Shown one piece after another: positions 14,804-18,281 of a stretch of 18,281 nucleotides of DNA (position 1 is its first letter; each line of letters opens with the position of its first letter). The stretch comes from RYN-433 sp036558265 (GTDB lineage: Bacteria > Planctomycetota > Phycisphaerae > Tepidisphaerales > Tepidisphaeraceae). The translations under genes and the position numbers were made by a program. Below the pieces are notes generated by a model. That model worked only from the letters and a program-made list of their open reading frames with translations, searched no databases and was not told the origin of the DNA. The stretch is taken from NCBI GenBank assembly GCA_036558265.1, contig DATBFY010000374.1, positions 1 through 18,281 of the forward strand, written 5' to 3'.

Positions 14804-15631
14804 CTAATCAACCGCCGCCCGATAGCTCATCACCTCGCCGATCTTCTCAAAGCCAAATCCCTGATAAAGCGATTGCGCCGCGCCATTCGCCGGCTCGGCC
14901 AGGATGTACACGTGCTTGAAGAGCGACCGCGCGCAGATCTCCAGCCCCCGGGCCATCATCACGCGCCCGATCCCCCGGCCCCGAAACTCCGCCGACACGT
15001 AAACGCTCTCGATTCGTCCGAGCTCACCCACCGCCAGGACGCCCAGGAACGCGACGGGCCGTTCGCCCCGCAGCGCCAGCAGCGCGTCCACGTGCGGATC
15101 GTCCAGGTGCCGCAGGTGGGCATCGACCAACTGATCCGCGTCTGCCGGCCAGCGCTCCGCGGTCTTCTCCTCGACCAGTCGCCTGACGTGACGATAACTC
15201 GCGCGCGCGGGGATGATCTTCAGATCCGCGACCTCCGGGATCGCTTGCGCCGGCGTCCGCCGCAGGTAAAGGATGTCGTCCGATTGCGCGCGGTGTCCGC
15301 CCGCGACCAGGTGATCGATCAGGGGCTGGGTCTGCTCCGGCCCGGCGGAGGGGTTCATCACCCAGTAGGCGCAGCGCGTCCCCCGGGACGCGTAATGCGC
15401 CTGTGCCGCCGCGACCGCCTGCTGCGGCGTCGCCTCGCCGGCGAGCGACGCGTCCCGCACGTTGTTCGCGTCCCACACGCGCGACAGCGAGCCGTTCGCA
15501 TACGCGGTGCCCACATCAAGCGACTCGCCGTCCGCCAGGTGACCGACCCACATGGCCTCGGTGCGGTGGAAGAGGCGCACCAGGTCCGTTTCGGACGGCT
15601 CGTGGCGAACCTCGAGGATCGGCAGCGACAT
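14804..15631 (-). CDS. GNAT family N-acetyltransferase
   Basis: This 275-aa protein has a C-terminal GNAT domain, which transfers an acetyl group from acetyl-CoA to an amine. Motif A is clear: VYVSAEFRGRGIGRVMMARG, with the pyrophosphate-binding RGRGIG at 217-222. Motif B follows with EPANGAAQSLYQGFGFEKIG, in which Y256 is at the usual general-acid position. The N-terminal half (1-130) is divergent and may be a degenerate second GNAT fold. No signal peptide or membrane segment is seen, so it should be cytoplasmic. The acceptor substrate cannot be inferred. The ATG at 15629-15631 has only a weak purine stretch (GAGACGG) before it. It is divergent from the toroid-protein gene at 15828 and convergent with the glycosyltransferase. 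Confidence 0.88.
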   Translation of the reverse strand: MSLPILEVRHEPSETDLVRLFHRTEAMWVGHLADGESLDVGTAYANGSLSRVWDANNVRDASLAGEATPQQAVAAAQAHYASRGTRCAYWVMNPSAGPEQTQPLIDHLVAGGHRAQSDDILYLRRTPAQAIPEVADLKIIPARASYRHVRRLVEEKTAERWPADADQLVDAHLRHLDDPHVDALLALRGERPVAFLGVLAVGELGRIESVYVSAEFRGRGIGRVMMARGLEICARSLFKHVYILAEPANGAAQSLYQGFGFEKIGEVMSYRAAVD

Positions 15632-15639
15632 GCCGTCTC

Positions 15640-15645
15640 ATTCTA
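15640..15645 (-). promoter_or_regulatory. Possible -10 box of a leaderless acetyltransferase transcript
   Basis: On the - strand TAGAAT lies 8 nt before the acetyltransferase ATG, so a transcript starting at normal distance would have almost no leader. No good -35 hexamer is visible. Confidence 0.25.
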
Positions 15646-15681
15646 TTCGCCCCGCCCGGCGACCGGGAATCCGCCCGCCCG

Positions 15682-15687
15682 TATAAT
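15682..15687 (+). promoter_or_regulatory. Consensus -10 box upstream of the toroid-protein gene
   Basis: TATAAT is a perfect -10 hexamer. The region 17 bp upstream (GCGACC, 15659-15664) is only a half match to a -35. Transcription would start near 15694 and give a leader of about 134 nt containing the two GACATTCTTGTC hairpins. Confidence 0.4.
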
Positions 15688-15747
15688 GTCGCGCGATGCG
15701 GTGCGTGGCAGATTCGGCGGGACGTTTCCTCCGGCTCATCGGTGGGG

Positions 15748-15797
15748 CAGACATTCTTGTCTGTCTCGCATGGCCGAGTGGGGACATTCTTGTCCCC
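15748..15797. repeat. Tandem GACATTCTTGTC hairpins
   Basis: CAGACATTCTTGTCTG (15748-15763) and GGGGACATTCTTGTCCCC (15780-15797) are perfect palindromic stems with the same TTCT loop. They share a 12-bp core with starts 33 bp apart. They lie in the leader of the toroid-protein gene. Confidence 0.75.
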
Positions 15798-15827
15798 CGA
15801 GGTCATGCGAATCGCGCAACCATCGCG

Positions 15828-17204
15828 ATGCGCTTGGCCTGTTGCCTGATCCTCTCCACAACGCTGATCCTCAACGTCGCACGCGCGGACGAGCCGAATC
15901 CCAAAACGCGTCATTATGCCGCCCAGTTGGCGCGCCAGTGCGACGACCTGATCGCGTCGGCCGTCAAGCGGCCGTACGGCTGGGGATGGGCGCCGGCGTC
16001 CGAAGCAGAGGCGACGCCGCAGACGGCTCCCCCGCGAGGCGCGCCCGTCGCGGTCGATCCCGCAGCGACGGCATCGGCGGGCCTGGTGCTCCTCCACGCC
16101 TCGGAATTGCTCGATGACCCCGGGCTCCGCGACGCCGCCGTCAACGCCGCCCGCGGGGTCGCCGCCGCCCAGGAGACCAGCGGCAGGGTCCCCGCCCAGG
16201 CGCTGTTCGGATCCACGTCGGCCACCACGAAGGAGGCGCCCGCCGCCCTCGCCGACCGCGCGCCCACCCGCGCGGCCATGGCGCTCCTGCTCAGCCTCTA
16301 CGACGAGAACGACCCGCGCCTGGAAACCGTTAACCGCGCCGCCCCCCGGGCCGCCCGGTGGCTCCTGCGCCAGCAGGCCGAATCCGGCGCCTGGCCCATC
16401 CTCTATCCGCCGGGCGCAACACCCCAGCGCGCCACGCGCCTGGTCCGCCTCGACACGCCCGACACGCGCGACTGTACGCTGGCCATGCTGCTGGCCTACG
16501 AGGTCATGGGCGACCCTGTGCATCGCCGATGCGCCGAGCGGTCGCTGGACTTCCTCTTTCGATGCCGGACCGGCATGGGGATGGACGTCGGCGCGGGTCT
16601 CTGGCCGTCGGGGTGTACGCTTGGCGCGCAGCCGGTCGCCAAGGTGCCTGAACTGCCGCCCGGCGTCGACGCGCTGGCGTCGCGGTACGCCATGCAGACG
16701 TTCTTCGCCGTCTGGGTCGTGCTCGGAGACGGCTCACGCCTGGCGGCGTGCGATCAGGCGTCGAAGTCGCTCGACGCCCTGTTTAAGGGCGCGGACGGGG
16801 GTTATCACAGGCGGTTCGATGCCAAGGGCGGGGCGTCGGACGTCGTTCCGACGACGCAACGGTCACTTTTCGGTACGTCCCAGGCTGCCGGCGAGCCGCC
16901 CGCGACAGATCCCGCTGTCACCCCGACAATACGGACGATCGCGGTAGCGCAAAAGGCCGGAAGGGAGGCGTTTCGCGAGCGCCTGTCGATCCACTTCGCG
17001 CCCAAACAGCATTTGGCGCAGGCGATCGCGGGTCTGTCCGATGGCCCGATGCTCCTCGAGCTTCCGCAGAACCGTGAAGAAGTCGAAGCCTGGTTGAAAA
17101 CTTACGACCAGCGGCGTCGTCTGTCAGGAGAAGCGCCGCAGACCGCCGATCGCCTCTGGCTGCTGTACCTGCGAGCGCGAGTCGAAAAACAGTTCGGTGT
17201 CTAA
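15828..17204 (+). CDS. Secreted alpha/alpha-toroid protein, pectate lyase (PL10)-like
   Basis: This 458-aa protein begins with a Sec signal peptide (residues 1-20, MRLACCLILSTTLILNVARA, probable cut after ARA). The rest is a series of amphipathic helices of the type that builds six-hairpin alpha/alpha barrels. Around 185-193 ESGAWPILYP followed by a Thr/Asp-rich stretch resembles the GGWPQ-x-YP motif region of pectic acid lyases, but the motif is altered and I cannot assign catalytic residues. It could therefore be a lyase, or a non-catalytic or prenyltransferase-like toroid. I chose the ATG at 15828 because the signal peptide starts there. The open frame extends 44 codons upstream to 15696, but that part is translated repeat DNA. 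No ribosome site is evident. The C-terminal third (after about residue 340) is less conserved-looking. Confidence 0.7.
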   Translation: MRLACCLILSTTLILNVARADEPNPKTRHYAAQLARQCDDLIASAVKRPYGWGWAPASEAEATPQTAPPRGAPVAVDPAATASAGLVLLHASELLDDPGLRDAAVNAARGVAAAQETSGRVPAQALFGSTSATTKEAPAALADRAPTRAAMALLLSLYDENDPRLETVNRAAPRAARWLLRQQAESGAWPILYPPGATPQRATRLVRLDTPDTRDCTLAMLLAYEVMGDPVHRRCAERSLDFLFRCRTGMGMDVGAGLWPSGCTLGAQPVAKVPELPPGVDALASRYAMQTFFAVWVVLGDGSRLAACDQASKSLDALFKGADGGYHRRFDAKGGASDVVPTTQRSLFGTSQAAGEPPATDPAVTPTIRTIAVAQKAGREAFRERLSIHFAPKQHLAQAIAGLSDGPMLLELPQNREEVEAWLKTYDQRRRLSGEAPQTADRLWLLYLRARVEKQFGV

Positions 17205-17222
17205 TCAACGCCGGTGGAAACT

Positions 17223-17238
17223 GGGGTAATTTGACCCC
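17223..17238. terminator. GGGGT/ACCCC hairpin between toroid-protein gene and dnaG
   Basis: GGGGT and ACCCC form a 5-bp stem with a 6-nt loop 18 bp after the upstream stop. It overlaps the -35 of the dnaG promoter, so it could end the upstream transcript or be an operator. No T-tract follows. Confidence 0.3.
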
Positions 17239-17259
17239 CTGTCCGGGCGGTGCTATATT
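17231..17259 (+). promoter_or_regulatory. Strong housekeeping-type promoter for dnaG
   Basis: TTGACC (17231-17236) and TATATT (17254-17259) are separated by exactly 17 bp. TGC immediately before the -10 gives an extended -10 element. Transcription should start near 17266, leaving a leader of about 190 nt before the ATG at 17458. Confidence 0.65.
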
Positions 17260-17457
17260 TGATTGTTCGCATCAACTAATCGATCGCTTAAACCATTTGC
17301 GCCAGATGTTTAGGCGAATTTGAGCATGTCCCTTGCAGTGGGGCTGGTCAGGTTTAGAACGTGAACAGCGTAGCGCGCCCGTGCGTCGCGCCGGTCTGAG
17401 TGGGCCGGTCCGAGCCGCACACGCGCTGCACGTCGTTGCGGATGAGGCTCGCGTCAC

Positions 17458-18281
17458 ATGTCGCTCAATTCCGCCAGCGATAACCGCACCCAGGTCCTCC
17501 AGGCGACCGACATCGTCGAACTCATCGGCCAGAGCGTCGCGCTCAAGCGCCGGGGCAAGGACTTCGTCGGCCTCTGCCCCTTCCACCAGGAAAAAACCCC
17601 CTCGTTTCACGTCAGCCCGACCAAGCAGTTCTTCCACTGCTACGGCTGCAAGGCCGGTGGGAACGCGATCGATTTCGTCATCAAGCGCGATCGCGTGGAG
17701 TTCATCGACGCCTTGCGCGTCCTGGCCGAGCGGGCCGGGATCGAACTGACCCGCGGCGGCGGCGATCGACAGAAGGCGTCCGAGCGCCAACTGCTCTTCG
17801 ACGCCCAGTCGGCCGCGTGCGGCTTCTTCGAGAATTGGCTCAACCAGGCCGACACCGGCAAGCCCGCGCGGGATTATCTCGCCGCTCGCGGCTTCACCCC
17901 GGAAACGATCAAACAATTCCGCATCGGCCTGGCGGTGGACGCCTGGGACGCGCTCTTGAAGTCCCCCGCCATGCGCAAGTTCCCTCCGCCCCTGCTGGCA
18001 AGCGCGGGCCTGCTTAAGCCGCGGCAGACCGGCGACGGGTTCTACGACACGTTTCGCAACCGGGTGATGTTCCCGATCTTCGAGGAAGCGCAGGCACGGA
18101 TCATCGCGTTCGGTGGGCGGATCATGCCCGGCTCGCAGGACCCGGCGAAATACCTGAACAGCCCCGAGACGCCGCTGTTCTCCAAATCGCGCAGCATTTA
18201 CGGCCTGAACTTCGCGCGGCAGTGGATGATCGAAAGTGGGACGGTCGTCATCGTCGAAGGCTACACCGACGTGGTGATGGC
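17458..18281 (+). CDS. dnaG: DNA primase DnaG, N-terminal 274 residues (cut by window edge)
   Basis: DnaG makes the RNA primers for DNA replication, working with the replicative helicase at the fork. The CHC2 zinc-binding domain is complete: C40-P-F-H43 and C61-Y-G-C64, with the usual EKTPSFHVSP between them. The catalytic core follows with RDYLAARGFTPETIKQFRIG, the RNRVMFPI segment, AFGGRIMPGSQDPAKYLNS and PLFSKSRSIYGL. The first TOPRIM motif, VVIVEGYTDVVM (catalytic E267), is reached just before the sequence ends. The start ATG at 17458 matches the normal distance of the first zinc ligand from the N-terminus. Only a weak TGAGG lies 10 nt upstream. The C-terminal helicase-binding domain is outside the window. 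Confidence 0.97.
   Translation, partial: MSLNSASDNRTQVLQATDIVELIGQSVALKRRGKDFVGLCPFHQEKTPSFHVSPTKQFFHCYGCKAGGNAIDFVIKRDRVEFIDALRVLAERAGIELTRGGGDRQKASERQLLFDAQSAACGFFENWLNQADTGKPARDYLAARGFTPETIKQFRIGLAVDAWDALLKSPAMRKFPPPLLASAGLLKPRQTGDGFYDTFRNRVMFPIFEEAQARIIAFGGRIMPGSQDPAKYLNSPETPLFSKSRSIYGLNFARQWMIESGTVVIVEGYTDVVM

Noticed and set aside
15696..15827. 44-codon N-terminal extension of the toroid protein
   Set aside because: It translates the two GACATTCTTGTC hairpins (DILVCLAWPSGDILVP), and a complete signal peptide begins at 15828.
17326..17364. 12-codon open frame in the dnaG leader
   Set aside because: It has no ribosome site and no sign of attenuation codons; a frame this short is expected by chance.
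17272..17916. 214-codon - strand frame over the dnaG start
   Set aside because: It is antisense to the unmistakable CHC2 zinc-binding domain of DnaG.

Overview
The window is high-GC bacterial DNA that reads like a planctomycete, most plausibly of the class Phycisphaerae (Tepidisphaeraceae-like). This rests on two large surface proteins with an N-terminal LExxxxLL(M/A)A signature and C-terminal dockerin-type repeats, a CotH/lamin-tail-domain giant protein, and several palindromic intergenic repeat families. The taxonomic call is an inference from protein style; there is no rRNA gene in the window.

Layout. (1) Positions 1-1810: the tail of an unidentified + strand gene, a convergent flavin amine oxidase gene on the - strand, then an intergenic stretch with a GC-rich palindromic repeat. 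(2) 1811-4061: a tight two-gene + strand operon with a Tat-exported, xylose-isomerase-like TIM-barrel protein and an MFS transporter. This looks like a small carbohydrate or organic-acid handling unit. (3) 4062-13463: two surface-protein genes, a 661-aa beta-helix protein and a 2266-aa CotH-kinase/lamin-tail protein. They share the same N-terminal motif and the same C-terminal Ig-like plus double-EF-hand (dockerin-like) module. A 120-127 bp inverted-repeat element lies on each side of the pair, in the same orientation. (4) 13464-17204: a GT-B glycosyltransferase with an altered active-site motif, a convergent GNAT acetyltransferase, and a secreted alpha/alpha-toroid (pectate-lyase-like) protein. 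Their intergenic spaces carry two more palindromic repeat families. (5) 17205-18281: a well-formed extended -10 promoter, a leader of about 190 nt, and the first 274 codons of DNA primase (dnaG), cut by the window edge.

The most interesting part is the surface-protein pair. Both proteins lack an ordinary hydrophobic signal peptide and end in nearly the same calcium-binding module, so they probably use a common export and anchoring route. The larger one carries a CotH-type kinase domain outside any sporulation context. It also has a pair of PPC domains apparently inserted inside another beta-sandwich domain. I saw no CRISPR array, tRNA, rRNA, transposase or phage gene.
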